DNA of 64,000 nucleotides from Phoronis australis (GCA_002633005.1 NMRA01000560.1:64001-128000); one strand, 5' to 3'. Counted from the first letter of the stretch, positions 33,944-47,845 are shown. Numbers and translations: made by a program. Notes: generated by a model from the letters alone, not told the origin.

Positions 33944-35230
33944 ATGAGAACTCGTGAGCTCATTATAGGGAATGCTCTTGGAGTCAGCAAAGACATTGGT
34001 GCCGGTTGGCAGACACGAGATAGTTTCATGTCCGCAGTCACTACCAGTGCACAGTCTAAGAAGAGAGAAAATCCCATTAAGCCTTTGGCAGTGACTCTAC
34101 CGGGTGTGGAAAGTCTCCGCGTTAGCAAGTTAGAGGATGAGCAACAACACGCTCCTTCCCTACGTAAGGTCGTGGAACTTGCTTAGAACGACAAACCAGT
34201 AGGTACACGTAGTAGAGGTAAATACTGGTACGAGAAGCAAAATGGGTTCCTGTACCGAGTGTATGTTGATGAGACCATAGAGTTGCGTCAGATAAATGTC
34301 CCTGACAAATATCGACAACAGGTCATGACGCTAGCTCACGAGTCAATTGTTCATGGGTACTTTGATGTGAAGAAGACCAGCAATAGAATAGCCAGCAACT
34401 TTTGTTGGCCAGGCGTTGGCTGTGACGTAAATCGTTTTTGCAGATCATGTGGCATCTGCCAGCGGACAACTCCTAAAGGCAGGATCTCTAAAGTGGCCTT
34501 GGGTGAGATGCCACTTATGGAAGAACCATTCCAGGGTATCGCTGTTGATTTGATCGATGCGATCCTGTGTCGCCAATTACCGGTGCATTCTCACCATCGT
34601 GGACTGTACCACAAGGTGCCCAGAGGCAATACATGTAGCTCTACCCAGAATAAAAGCTGAGCGAGTCGAGGAAGCACTATTTGAAACCTCTTGTAGAATG
34701 GTTTTCATTAGAAGTATTTGGTGACTGTGGGACACAGTTTACCTCAGAAGCGCTGAAAGATGTTGTTCGTTTAATATCCATGAGGATACTCCATACAATA
34801 CAAAACGCAATAAATTGTGCGAGAGTATTAACGGTGTACTGAAAAGTATGCTTCAGAAAATGTGCCAAGATCGTCTACTGGGTCCGGTACTTGCTAGCAG
34901 TACTGTTTGCCTACCGAGAGGTAACACAAGTGAGCACTGGTTTCTCGCTATTTAAATTGTTGTATAGTGGAACCGTTTAGAGGGCCCAAGCAGGTGCTTA
35001 AAGAATTTGTGGTTTGACAATGATTTCCGGAAGTACGAACCACTTAAGAGAATGTCCTTGACCTACGACATCGTCTGGAAGAGACATGCGAACTGATGCA
35101 GACAAACGTACGGAATGATAGAGAAGCATACAAGCACCATTATGACAAAAAGGTACCAGACCGTCGCTTCAAAGTTAGAGACCAAGTTTTGATATTGAGG
35201 ATTGATTTTCGTAAAGGCTACTGGTAAGTC
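33944..35230 (+). pseudogene. pol: Ty3/gypsy-like integrase remnant
   Basis: A pre-integrase linker (33944-34186; SLRVSKLEDEQQHAPSLRKV) is followed by the H-H-C-C zinc-binding module in frame 34259-34660: HESIVHGYFDVKKTSNRIA with WPG, then CRSCGICQ. The catalytic core starts (VALGEMPLMEEPFQGIAVDL) but is damaged: frames change repeatedly from 34560 to 35080. A C-terminal integrase tail is visible at about 35115-35225 (REAYKHHYDKKVPDRRFKVR followed by DQVLIL). The family is inferred from the YWPGV..DV..FCRSC.ICQ pattern. It lies in the intron between FTP domain 2 and SRCR 1. Confidence 0.75.
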
Positions 35231-35284
35231 ACTGTGACAGAGGAATCACGGCCTAAGGCCCCGTTTGTAGTACAAAGAGCAAGT

Positions 35285-35765
35285 TTGTAAAGGTGTAAAG
35301 ATGCTATTGGGTCTGGTAAACTCGGCAGCTACCTTCAACCGCATGATGAGGAAGATGTTGGCAGGAACACATTATACAAAACATTATTTAGATGACATTC
35401 TCTGCCACAATATGACCTGAACGGAACACATTGGCACATTCCGATATACTTTCCAAAGTGTACCAGAGGCTGGACTAACAATCCGATCCGCCAAATGGTT
35501 GGATTTCGTTCTGTCGATTTCGTTGGACATGTGGTCGGTGAAGAACATTGGGCAATGGACGAAAAAAGGCTGGGACGCGTGCGAGATGCATCACGATCCA
35601 GAATGAAGAAAGGAGTTCATTCTTTTCTCGGGTTGACTTGCTACTACAGGAAGTTCATTCCAAACTTCGCTGAAATCGCTGCAATGGGAGGATGCACAGC
35701 AACATTTGCTCGACTCACTTCGAGACTTACTGACAAGAGCACACATACTGAGACTACCTGATTTT
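35285..35765 (+). pseudogene. pol: Ty3/gypsy-like reverse transcriptase fragment, out of order
   Basis: Directly after the integrase tail comes RT sequence: LLGLVNSAATFNRMMRKMLA, the catalytic YLDDILCHN, then FQSVPEAGLTIRSAKW, and in the next frame (35495-35761) VGFRSVDFVGHVVGEEHWAM and KGVHSFLGLTCYYRKFIPNF. In an intact element RT lies upstream of integrase, so this is either a second copy abutting the first or a rearrangement. Frames shift at about 35490. It stops after the connection region and has no RNase H. Confidence 0.75.
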
Positions 35766-36808
<1,043 letters not shown>

Positions 36809-36831
36809 TAAGAATATATATACATATATGT

Positions 36832-36838
36832 ATATCTA

Positions 36839-36876
<38 letters not shown>
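36832..36876. repeat. TA microsatellite after SRCR exon
   Basis: Uninterrupted (TA)n flanked by ATATAC/TATCTATC steps. The duplicate at 39840-39905 is longer, showing length variation between the two copies. Confidence 0.9.
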
Positions 36877-36878
<2 letters not shown>

Positions 36879-37080
36879 CGCATACTTATTTACATACACA
36901 TACATGGACACATACATAAATACAAATATCACCACAATAATCTGACTTACATATGTACAGCTTATAGAGAACTCGACAAACGTTTATTGTTTGGTGTTCA
37001 CCCTTGAAGAAGTATTGAAACTCATAGTTCACATTCACCTTAATTAGTTAGAAGACGGAAAGCTAATGCACATCTATAAT

Positions 37081-39556
37081 GGGGCTATTCGGAAAATCTA
37101 CAATAACTAGAGGGCGTGCGTGTACTAGTGGTGATAGATTAACAGCCTCGATTTGGCGAGCCCTTTAAATACATGGTGAAATGGCTTGCAGCCGTGCCAA
37201 CTGAATCTGAGATTGCGTAAAAAGGGTGCTTCTATGAGAGGAAGTAAGCACGACCTCATACAAAGGTAAGGTTTGTGATTATTTTTACGATTATTCCATG
37301 ATTATTCTACCGATGCCTGTTAACTGAGGCACTCGCCGATGTCGACTTCGCGGCAGTCAGTCGCCAGCCAGAGTCTGGTTAATCTTTATATATTGTGATA
37401 TGTGATACGATACTTGACGTAGCAATCGGGATCTTTTCGTACATCAAAGCATTAGTATTGTTTGGAATGATTTCTAAAACTTTATCAGTGATAGTTACAT
37501 CAATCAATGCTTAATGTTTATGCAGTCAACTCGATACAGGTTAATGAGTTAAGATTACAATCCAATCCCAATGGTCAAGGGTACGTGAGTGATAAATATC
37601 CATTGCATTAGACTATTTGTTTACTCCCTGTCATATGTCTTCTGGCAATCTGTTACACGTTGAAATGGAAATCTATCACGTCAGTTTTCACGTAACCTTT
37701 GGTTTTTAGGTTTGAAGGCTTGTACCGTGCAGAGGAGATATGCTGTTTTGCTACTTGTATCAATTGTAAAACCAGATATATATTACATTTTCCGAATTCA
37801 CAGTGACTGAATAGTCTTAACTCATGCCTTGAAATGTTGCAAGTCGTTATAAATTCAAATGACTGCATTTTTGTGAAAATTGCATTTTTGATGGTGCCTT
37901 ACGATTTGTAATTCCTCTTAAACAACAGAAAGATTATCCATCATTTTTAAATGACCCAAGTCTTCATATCTTCTATTAGAAGAAAAACGGTTCCCACAAC
38001 TTTAGGCTAGAAGTATGCTTGACAGACCCATGAACCTGTAATCGGAGTTTAAAATTGCTGGAAGTATCAAAATTAAAAAGGCTTGAAAATGGGTAACAAA
38101 GGTGTGAAGTTGTCTCAAAAAACTGGTATATTTTACAGACAAGTGATGCGTTTAAAGAATTGTTATGGCTAGGGATAAAAAATGACACAGTTTTATGCAA
38201 TACTCATTATATACACCCTTGGTTTCTGAAAATAGTAATTATTTACTTTTATGTGCAACTGTATACCAATCACCATATATTTTTGAAAAAAAGTGATAAC
38301 ATTTTTGATCCAATCTGGAGTACTTAATTATTCATATTTCAATATTTGTTCCAGGAGCAGTGACATTTTAAGACCACTTCAAGCTGTATCATAGACAAGC
38401 TTTGTTACTCCGTTCTCTTCCCACAGCACTTCCACACACCAGCAGTGCTGCTTGGCACAATGTGCAAGTCAGTGGCCCTGGAGAAATGTGAATCGCAGTA
38501 CTAAGTTACCATAAGACAATGTGCCAGTGGAGTGTCTGTGTATCCAGATGAACTATATCTGACTGCTACACAAATAAGCCTTGTTGGTGAGGATGCCCTT
38601 TCATAGGCAATGAGTCATGTGTGGACAATAGTTTATTTCCTTTCCTGGAAGAAACATGAGGGACTGAAGCTAAAGAAGACCTAGTCACACTCTGGTCTAG
38701 TTCAGAGTCTGATTTTGGGCTCAAAACGATTCAAGTGATATGCTGCTGTGTTTACCTTCAAGGGTCTAATTGTGGATGTTATTGAGGCTGAATGAGGTTA
38801 CATGAAAGAAAGCCACGTGTTGAAACTGGACCTTTTTTACAAGCGCTTCTATAGGCCATTGAAACTAGAACCCAGTGAAATGAAAACCAAAAGCTGAGTG
38901 ACATTAAATTTTCCTTTCCAAAGAAAGGCTTTATACTATTGGTAAAAACTTTTCAATTTGGTACAGATTATGGGGAAATGACATTCAGTGACTGCATCGA
39001 TTGTCTTATTGTATGTTTTCAATTGTAGCTAGCTGCTATGTTCAAGATTCGAGAATAAACAATTATCAGTGTATTTAAAAACAAATGGCAAACTGAAAAA
39101 GCACAGAAAGAAACATTGCGAGGGAGTCCATAATCAGGCATATCAGGTGCTGAATTACTGAATAACGTTCAATTCTCTCAGGTTATTGCTGAAGGATTGC
39201 TTTTCACTTTGTCCAACAGTGAAATAGATGGTCAGGCGGTTGGTTTCAGTTGTTTTTTTCTTGCCTGTAACAGAATAGAAATATTACCAAATTGTAAAAG
39301 AAAAGGCAAGACAAAACTACTTTTGTAAGGCAGAACATACTTGACATTTCATCTTCATGTTTATGTGTAGAAACTAATAACCTTTGTACCCAAGTCTTAT
39401 TTAATAACTGCATAAAAATATGTGAAACAGGCTAAAAGTGATTTAACAATGTGTATTTTTCATGACACTTAAAATGTGCTTCTGATCTCAACAAGTAAAA
39501 TTCATTCTAGGTGTCAATTTTTTTCCAATGCAATGTTACGACATTTACTGAATTAA
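37081..39556 (-). mobile_element. Transposon X, copy 4, truncated by a gap
   Basis: Begins with the terminal inverted repeat GGGGCTATTCGGAAAATC after CTATAAT and runs in the same orientation as X1 (cassette on the minus strand; exon 2 region at about 39141-39264). It lacks the segment corresponding to X1 15960-16230, and stops at the N run 39557-39568, before the second terminal repeat. After the gap the sequence returns to a second copy of the flank that precedes the element. Confidence 0.83.
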
Positions 39557-39568
39557 NNNNNNNNNNNN

Positions 39569-40107
<539 letters not shown>

Positions 40108-41694
40108 TGATTAGCAAGTCGTTTTCATTTTACAAACCATATATTTGATCGGATCATAGTCATCAAGTCTTGTTTCCTATGAATTACTAAAAAGTAAGCC
40201 ACGAACCAAGCTTCCACAGGTTCGACAACCTCTATTGATATTTGTGGTGTTTGTTGAACGTTTTAGGAAACGTCAGGTTCATCTCAGGCTCGTTGCCAGC
40301 AATGCGCGGAGGGTTATTCGAATTTCTAAAACGGTGAACCTTTTGATATTTTGCAAACTTCGACACTGCAGGTTTTCGGTAGAGCCATTGCACATCTAAT
40401 TTTGAAGCAAGGGAAATCTGTGCAGAAGACAATGACTCTCGGCTCCATTTTCCGATACGAAATTCGTAGTCCGGAAATAATGATGCCCTGTCGGTTGTTC
40501 GCTAAAAACGGTCCTAAACTCGGACGTAACGTGGTTCATAAAGAGAACTGTCGCAATGTAAATCAGTAACTCTCTGCCACTCTTTGCAACCAGGTGTGCT
40601 TAAAGGAGTGATTACGCCTCATCACATACTTGGGCGGAAATATTTAGTGGGAGAATGACTTGACGAAATTGTTGGTTTGGTTGTGTTTTTGCTTTTTAAT
40701 TTTTATTATACCGGTCTCTAACGATGGTACAGCCTGCCAAATAACTTAGGGAAAAAGAATTTTCTTCAAAACAACCCTATATCCATCTATTTTATATATC
40801 TTTGTATATGCCAATTCAATTGTATATACATGATTGAAATTATACAATTTTATTTATGTAATTTTTTACGTGTATATATACAGTTGTTTATTCAAATATT
40901 TATTGTCTGTTTATTGTTGAGATTATTACTCTTACTATTAGTATTATTATTGTTGTTATTGTTATTGCTGTAACAATCACAACAGCAATATTAATACCAC
41001 AACCCCTACCACTACTATTATTATTATTCTGTTAATAAACTTCAAATATAGGGAGGACCAGGATGGAAATATTTTTTTACAATGCCTTACCATTTGTACA
41101 TGAATTGTTCTTCTTAATTTATCTTTCTTTTACGAGTCTTGTCTGTCTAAATATATGTCTTCCTTAGAGTGTTAATGGTATATATTGTATTGCATTATTT
41201 TGTGTGCTGTCATTGTTAAATCAATCAATCGCTCGATCGATTAATCACCACTGGTGACAACCAATAAAATTTTGACGATAACCTTTAGGAAGTTCGAAAA
41301 TTACTCAAATATTGAAACGTACTCATTTTAATCTGAAGGCTACTGCGTTGAAAGCGAAAGCAGATGAGTCGATCGTTTCAACTTTGTGACCTGTTGTCTG
41401 TTGCATGAAAGGTGACTTTAAGACTTAGGGCAGAAATTTGGTGATACGGTCCAATTTCACAATTGTTAAAGTATTAGTCATGTCATTAATAGCAATAACT
41501 GCCCGAAATAATGTGTACAAAGTTTATGGATAACTAACAATTATGGGTATATTCTCAGATACATTATTTGTTTGCTAAGTTGATTTTCAGTATTATTTTC
41601 AGAATTGGTTATGTCGAGCGTAAAATCAAATTTCTGCCATAATTCTTACGTCATTTTTCATGAAACAGGCCCCTGGACACTGGTTTCTTTACAG
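40108..41694. other. Intron between SRCR domain 1 halves
   Basis: AT-rich intron with simple ATT/GTT runs near 40930-41035. The acceptor side is CTGGTTTCTTTACAG at 41680-41694. No other exon was recognised. Confidence 0.6.
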
Positions 41695-41882
41695 GAATGC
41701 GGAGATCATATTCAATGGGAACCAGTACGACACAGGCAACAGCAAGTACCATATCCTGAAGGCTGGCTGCAGAGGTACCGAAGTTTCTCTGGATAGGTGT
41801 GTGCATGGACAGTGGTCGGGTGGCAATAAAGCAACGTGTTCCACGGGAGGCGTGGCTTCAGTGAGGTGTACAGACCACCGAA
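41695..41882 (+). CDS. Exon: C-terminal half of SRCR domain 1
   Basis: Reads NAEIIFNGNQYDTGNSKYHI, then LKAGCRGTEVSLDRCVHGQW and ATCSTGGVASVRC. The CxGxExSLxxC core followed by W and the closing GVxSVRC are the SRCR C-terminal signatures. An acceptor at 41694 is chosen over the upstream AG at 41668 because it alone gives phase 2, completing the ATG (Met) codon left by exon 36642-36807, and because it has the better pyrimidine tract. The donor GTAAGG starts at 41883, exit phase 1. The joined domain is about 115 residues, close to the usual 100-110. Confidence 0.9.
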
Positions 41883-43432
41883 GTAAGGCTTTTTACATCA
41901 TTCGGCAAATCATGTAAATAATTTTCCAAGGAATCTCGCAATCCTCTTTACAGCAGTGGTGTGGCGTAGTTTGTAGAGCTTGGTTGGCTTCTTTGAGTGC
42001 GACCGGGTAACAAAAGCCCACTTGTCAGTGTCTTGTCATTTTCGCAATCCAAGATGGCCGACAGTATGACTGGTACATGTATGAAAAAGAGCTTGACACG
42101 GTTTACTATGATTCCATTGTCAAGAAGTTCGATTCTTTGTTTATTTTAGCAAATGGAAATAGCTAGAAGGATTCAAATTCAACTTAGAACGCAAATTTAA
42201 AAAAACTATACATGCACGTACATGTATGTTGTGTGTAAGCTTATGCATATGTGTGTACTTGTGTTGGCGTGTGAAAGTATGCGTGTATGTATGCGTGTCT
42301 GCACATGTACATGAATGTATGTGTATATGCCCGATAACAGGATTAGATACTACCTTCTGGAGCTTCATCCGCTGTAATGTACTACGACAAATGCTTATAT
42401 GTATGAATATACACAAAAAGACGTCATAGGCGAACCAAAGCGGCTTGCCGCCAACGACTGAAGTCTACAGTAAAAACACACGCGTTACACGGTCACGCTG
42501 ACGTGGATTTATGTCCTGCATACTACTGAGGAAAGTTTTATCCGATACTTACATGCATCGGAAGGCATCATTTTGGGCTCAGTAATCCATAACTCATGGT
42601 AAATTTGTGTCTTTGTGTTTATGCATGAATAAGGCTTGCTGCAAGTAAAACCTGTTCTAAACTTTTTTCTATCCAGCGATCATTCATTTTATTTAACCAC
42701 GAAGGGTTTGTTAAAATATGTAGTTACCATAAAATCATGAATGTGAGTTAATGTGTTCATATTAGGCGAAGTAATGCATTTTCTGGAGACCATTAAAATG
42801 TAAATTTTCTCTATATAAAGCTGTGGTCTCGCATTCGAATATGAGGCTGTTGGTTCGGGTGTAAGGCCAGTCATATTTTCCTTGCTTTTTCCATTCATTC
42901 AAGACTTGTTGCGTTGTATGCCGGGTGGTTTTACAGTGAAACGTTCTATCGTGCAAGGTCTCTTCTGTATAAATTTCAGTTGAATTGCTTTGCTACCTGA
43001 ATTTTTCTGCGTGCTTGGGCAGTTTCTAGGGCATCTTGAAATGTCACAGGAAGCCACAGGCCAAAATAGGCCACGGCAGCTGCTTTGGAAACGGGAAACG
43101 TCCCTGAACAACTTTTGTGCAGCTGCTTGTACCTTTCTGAAAGGTTCGTTTTGATTGGCTGTCCTGGTAATTCAACAAAACACAATCTGTGATTTTGGGT
43201 ATAGTCTTTGCCTGTTGGTTTTTATATGGATTCACCCTTAGTTTGTTCTGTTTGATTTTGTCTAGACGGCAAGTATAACACAGATGCTAAGTCGACTTTA
43301 TTGTTGACAGCTTCGTGACAGTATTTTATTGGAACAAAGTATATGCAAACCTACTCTTGATAAGCTGCACTCGTGTGTATAGTAAATACATATGTGCAAA
43401 TTTCAAAGAAATAACCAATTGTTTTTTAACAG
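41883..43432. other. Intron with TG-rich low-complexity tract
   Basis: A purine-pyrimidine alternating TG/CATG tract lies at about 42200-42340. Minus-strand open frames at 42899-43235 overlap in three frames and contain no domain I recognise. The acceptor TTTTTTAACAG ends at 43432. Confidence 0.55.
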
Positions 43433-43577
43433 CTATTCGGCTTGCTTTCGGGAAAAGGTTTAATCGGGGAGCAATACAAGTTTATATGCACCACGAAGGA
43501 ACATGGGGCCATATTTGCTGGAACGACAACTGGAATTTAAAAGCCGCTGAAGTTGCTTGCAAGCAGCTAGGATACTA
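43433..43577 (+). CDS. Exon: N-terminal half of SRCR domain 2
   Basis: A second SRCR module starts here: IRLAFGKRFNRGAIQVYMHH, EGTWGHICWNDNWNLKAAEV, then ACKQLGY. WGHICWNDNW replaces the usual WGTVCDDxW, keeping the first Cys, and ACKQLGY replaces VCRQLGY. Acceptor AG ends at 43432, entry phase 1; donor GTAAGT starts at 43578, exit phase 2, the same pattern as SRCR 1. The second half should begin with phase 2 downstream. I did not find it before the X elements at 46.9 kb, nor with confidence later, so it is either beyond the window, in the unassembled gap near 47306, or lost. Confidence 0.88.
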
Positions 43578-44240
43578 GTAAGTTTGTTATGGTTTGATCT
43601 TGTTATTTTTTAAACTATCGCATGATTTCTATGTCAGAGGCCCGGGGTCGGAGGTCGTGACCTTTTAAGAAAAGCTGAGCTATTTTTGTCAAATAATGCT
43701 TTTACTCAAAACCAATTGAAAATTTAAACAAAATAGAAATAAAGTGAATCTGTAAATTAAGGTTTAGCAACTATTATAGCTTTTATACATTTTATCACGC
43801 TAAGCTTCGACCGGGAAATATCGTCTGCTAAAGTAGGTTACCAATAGTAACTGAGTATAATGCTCAAGTTAAATGATCCCGACGACACGATACCCGCCTC
43901 CCGTTCAGTAACGCTAGGACCTCGCTAAAAAGCAAGACTTCGCGAGATTACGTGAGATATTGCAATGTATTTTAAATGAGAACACGTGACTTTAACTAGG
44001 TTTTAGCTAGGTCCTAGCGTAGGTCCTAGCGTCTACTGAACGCACGCCAGCATTCAAATTTGAGATCGGTGATTTACAAGTGAGAGAACACGAGAGAAAA
44101 ATTTCACTGAATTAAGATATCGTTTTTATGAAAATTATGCGTCTTATTTTTCATAGCGTATAAATGTCGGTACAATGCCCTTTGCTGAACATGCGATTGT
44201 TGCGCGTGCTCATTTAAGTATTCAATTTTCACGTTCGATG
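43578..44240. other. Intron with dispersed repeat
   Basis: Around 43900-43990 it shares about 90-110 bp with 33845-33957. No exon was recognised. Confidence 0.5.
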
Positions 44241-44246
44241 ACGTCA

Positions 44247-44314
44247 GCCGCTGTAGTGGTAAAGTCGGCGACTCGCAACCATTGAGGCCCGGGTTCGAAT
44301 CCGGCCTCGGTTTT
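44247..44314 (+). mobile_element. tRNA-derived SINE head
   Basis: GCTGTAGTGGTAAAGTC (A-box-like) is followed by a perfect B box, GGTTCGAATCC, inside a TPsiC-like hairpin (GGCCCGGG... CCGGCC). The 5' acceptor arm is poorly paired, so a SINE head is more likely than a functional tRNA. Downstream, at 44436-44540, is the repeat also found at 1559-1673, perhaps the body of the same SINE. Confidence 0.6.
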
Positions 44315-44540
44315 CCGCCAAAATGTTATCTCACTAGTGAGATAACTTTATGGGTTATTACACGATTGTATCTGTAATTCGAGGCTAATGTTGTGGTATA
44401 AAGACAGATATTGGATATTCTAATATCAATGGATGTCAAGCCACGTGTCTCATGAGGTGCCATTTTGTGTTGCAGCTCGCTGTCAATATCATGCAGATAA
44501 GGGTATTTGGTATATTAACCCTTTTGCTACATCGCATTAA

Positions 44541-46926
44541 AACGCATATTAAACATCGTTGACTTTGACGTTGGCCGTTTTTGTTCTATACAACCCACTT
44601 TGAATGAAATCTAGTTCAAATCACTCAGTTAAATATCACTGTGTTCTTTTAAGAATATTGGGACCTGTTCCACCTAAAATTGTTGCGTGTTTTGTATGTC
44701 CGTTACCAGCTATTTTATTTACCCGGTCACTGTAGCCATAGCCGACTAGTCGTAAGTCCTAGAAAATGTCTCCAGAGTTCAACTTAACGCAATTTTTAAC
44801 TTACCCATCATCGTGGAACAAGCCCCAGTTCTTTGATAAGGAATATTTTCAACAGGAGACAAGCATGACAATACGGTGGGTATCCGCATGTTTCGATGTA
44901 AGTGGCAAGTAAAAGATTACAGTCTGAATTCAATTCATTGTAGCTAACTACAAACAATGCCGTGCTTGACTATAGTTCAGAAATAATCAAGTTTTTGAAA
45001 TGGCGCACGTCTATGCAAGATTTTAAATATCAACCAAAAGTAGGCCTATTCTGCATCCACACCTGTCAAGGCGTTTCTCACAATATCGTTAAGGCTCAAC
45101 ATAGAAACCCCTTTAAAATTCTTTCGAAATAGCACTCGCTGTCTATTATGGGATACCCTTTGAAAACAATGATCCATAAATGAGATATTTTAAAATCTTT
45201 GAGGACCATCATGTATTAGCACTTTACTAAAACATGTATTATGTATACATGTATTGCACTGTGTCCTCGTTAAGAAAAGTTAAAATATCAATAATTACAA
45301 TTATTATAACGATACCGATAAGGAGTAATAGTGGTGCAAGTAGTAATACTAGTAATACTATTAATGGTAGTAATAACAGCAATAGTAGTAATACTAGTGT
45401 TTGAGGAGCCAGTGCAGTTGCCTAGTGTGATGGTGCCCGCCAGGAGTGAGCGGAGCAATATTATTTTATGCCGAGGTTCCCGTTTCATGAAACTTTTTCT
45501 TTGTTAACTTAGATCAAAATCGGGCTAACTTAAAACAAGGATACCTTAGCATCGTTTCATTTCACAACATCAAAATTATTACCGAAAGTTAGCATGCTAG
45601 GCAGTAGACTTACGATTGGACCTTTGGTTTAAATGACCAGAATTTACGACTGCCATTTCCACTGTGAACTGTTGATGGACAAATTTGTTGACATTTTCAC
45701 AAACTAATATCTCTAAACAATGTCAAGTTAAAGGTCGCCAGCAGACTGGTAGATACAGTGCAGTGCGACTTACCCGCATATATGAAACGATATTTCCAGC
45801 CCTATTGTGGTCTTGTAACGTAAGCGAGATTTCAGTTGTATCCAAAAATTTTTAAATAAATCCTCACTTCGAGATCCAAAACCGAGACTATTCTGAAACC
45901 GTATTTCGCCTCGCTTAGTTTTGTGAACTCATAACAGGTGCCGAAAGTGTAGTTTGCATGCTAACCTATGTCAAACCAAACTCGGCATAATAATTTCTAT
46001 AAATTACCACCGAAGCCCAAAAACGAATGTAGTGTTCATGAAACGTCTTTTTCTGAATTTTTGTCTTCAGTCTTAACACAGCCCGATATTTCTTTTAACA
46101 AAGACAAATTTCTGGTCTTTATTCAAGCTACCCTTGGTACAAAGCTGTATATTAAATATACAGCTTTGCACCGATGTGGGTAAAAACTGGCTCACTAAAG
46201 ACACAAAATTAGTGCCATTGGCAATCTCCTGCTGCTGAAGTTGTGGAGCGATCTTTTGTGTGGGCTTTCGGGGCCATGAAATGTCACGTCACCTATTGGC
46301 CAGTTTCTTTTTTCACCGATTATTCAATCAAGTGTTCTTCTTCCACGAGGTTGTGGACATGTCGCAACAAATTATCGGAACTGGTTTAATTTTGTTCGTA
46401 AGTGTTTAGTATTTTGAAACCAGCAAACCGAATTTCAGAACAAATTTTGCAGCTGCTGAGTTGTCATTATCTCGCGAGAGATGTCGCAAAGAACTTAGGA
46501 AATGGTGCGTGCGCGAGTCACGAGCGTACAGTTTTCACTAAACGACGACAGCCTTCTTTGTTACAAAAGGCGGAGAATTACGCAAGGAAAAGACGTTTAT
46601 TAGATTTTTTCACTTAAACAGCTGCAACGGACAAAGTGAGTGTCGGTTGACTGCTGAGATTTTGCATGCTCTACATCTTCATATAAGTTTCACGGCGAGG
46701 TGACCAGCAGAACTACCCGGGCTGCGTGAAATTTCGGGAATTAACGGAGCTCAAAACACAGTGGTACCTAGCCAATACTCAAGTCTGTAAACAGGGTTCG
46801 TTAGTTGCCGGCTAAGTGGTACCTAGCTGTGTTTGACATGATAGTCTTCATACAGCTAGCTAGTTGGCTAAATTTAAACCACTTTTCATGAAACAATAAT
46901 CCTAGCTGCGCCACTGCTCTCACAAT
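44541..46926. other. No gene recognised; ATA/GTA microsatellite near 45.3 kb
   Basis: 45290-45405 is a TAG/TAA/TAC trinucleotide-rich simple repeat. The open frame 46402-46617, ending KAENYARKRRLLDFFT, has basic protein-like sequence but no domain I can name and no clear splice context. The rest is AT-rich. Confidence 0.45.
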
Positions 46927-47305
46927 GGGGCTATTCGGAGAATTCTCCACGCGGTGTCGCTGCTGTACTAGTGGTGATTGAATTGCGCATGCGTGGCTGT
47001 CTGCATGTAAACAACTGGTAAAAGATGGAATTTTTATCAAAATACGTCGTCGCGCTAAGCCTTATTACTGCTAATTCCCTTGGTGCAAGTCTTCGACAGG
47101 TGGCCACAAATTCCCAAAAGACCTAAGGTTACTATATTCGTGGACAGTTGCGGTCAACAGGGTCAACTAACTGACAAAAAGTGTGTGGATGTTGAAGCCC
47201 CGTGTGTGCTTTATGACTGTGAAGTTCCATTCGGAGACTACACAACATTACTTGGTAAGTTTTTAGCAATCAGTTTCTATCAACATCGTTCGGTGATGTT
47301 ATCCC
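46927..47305 (+). mobile_element. Transposon X, copy 5: first 379 bp only
   Basis: Begins GGGGCTATTCGGAGAATTCT after CACAAT and is almost identical to the first 380 bp of X3 (offset 919). It stops at the single N at 47306, after which unrelated sequence follows. The abrupt stop at an N suggests an assembly join rather than a natural truncation. Its cassette exon 1 is intact (see the next entry). Confidence 0.8.
47059..47254 (+). CDS. X cassette exon 1 (intact frame), protein of unknown function
   Basis: After an in-frame stop at 47056-47058 the frame stays open to a GTAAGT donor (exon end 47254, phase 1). It reads ALLLLIPLVQVFDRWPQIPK, then RPKVTIFVDSCGQQGQLTDK and KCVDVEAPCVLYDCEVPFGD, ending YTTLLG. 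The start is hydrophobic, like the end of a signal peptide, and three to four cysteines follow, so a small secreted product is possible. The same exon occurs in X1, X2 and X3. Exon 2, seen in X3, would add about 39 residues. I do not recognise the fold. The start codon is unresolved: an ATG at the same place in X1 and X3 is in another frame. Confidence 0.4.
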
Positions 47306-47306
47306 N

Positions 47307-47845
47307 GCTCGACAGGCCGGAAACGACTTGGCGAGAGGTGGGAAAAATAGCAGACCGGTCAGCAAATTTTTGATTGACCGGCAGCAGACCCTTGTATTGT
47401 AGATTTCACCGAATGCCCAGATTTCAATACAGATTCCTCTCTCAAATTTTGGCTTCCAATGCAATCAACCATTACCAAAGTCACAGATTTATCACTGTCG
47501 GTTATTTCCGTTAGTATTAGGCCCTGTCCATACAAATCTGTTTTTGAAAACGCAACTTTATTATTGCGTCGAAAACAAGTTCTCTGTCCACACCACTCTG
47601 TTTTCATATGGTTTTATAAAGTTTCCATCCACACCAAATACGATCGGAAACGCAAATTACTCTTCTTTGTGTTTTCAAAAACTCCTTCCACACATATGAT
47701 CAGGTGAGGTCGGCCATGGTTTTCAAAAAGTTTCGTTTTGTCACTCCACGCAAATACAGTGGAAACGGCGATTTAAAAAAGATTGTGGCGATTTCGCTTG
47801 TGCGTACAAAGCGCTTTCAAATATTTGTGATTTTGGTTGTTGAAT
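47307..47845. other. Unrelated segment between X5 fragment and X3
   Basis: No gene was recognised. It starts at the N and runs to GTTGTTGAAT, the left flank of X3. A frame reading LSVISVSIRPCPYKSVFENA, together with repeated GTCCACAC and TTTTCATATG segments, resembles repeat DNA rather than a gene. Confidence 0.45.

Noticed and set aside
41660-41694. Starting the SRCR C-terminal exon at 41669 (AG at 41667-41668) or at the ATG at 41660
   Set aside because: Gives phase 0, incompatible with the phase-2 exit of the N-terminal exon; the AG at 41693-41694 fits phase and has a better pyrimidine tract.
42899-43235. Overlapping minus-strand open frames
   Set aside because: Three frames open over the same DNA, no recognisable domain or splice signals; likely chance within the SRCR intron.
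44247-44314. Functional tRNA gene
   Set aside because: B box is perfect but the acceptor and anticodon arms do not fold convincingly; SINE head preferred.
44821-44905. Candidate second half of SRCR 2 after TTTTCAACAG
   Set aside because: The phase-2 frame hits a stop within four codons and lacks C-x-G-x-E motifs.
45288-45488. Minus-strand Thr/Ile-rich open frame
   Set aside because: Trinucleotide simple repeat; no gene evidence.
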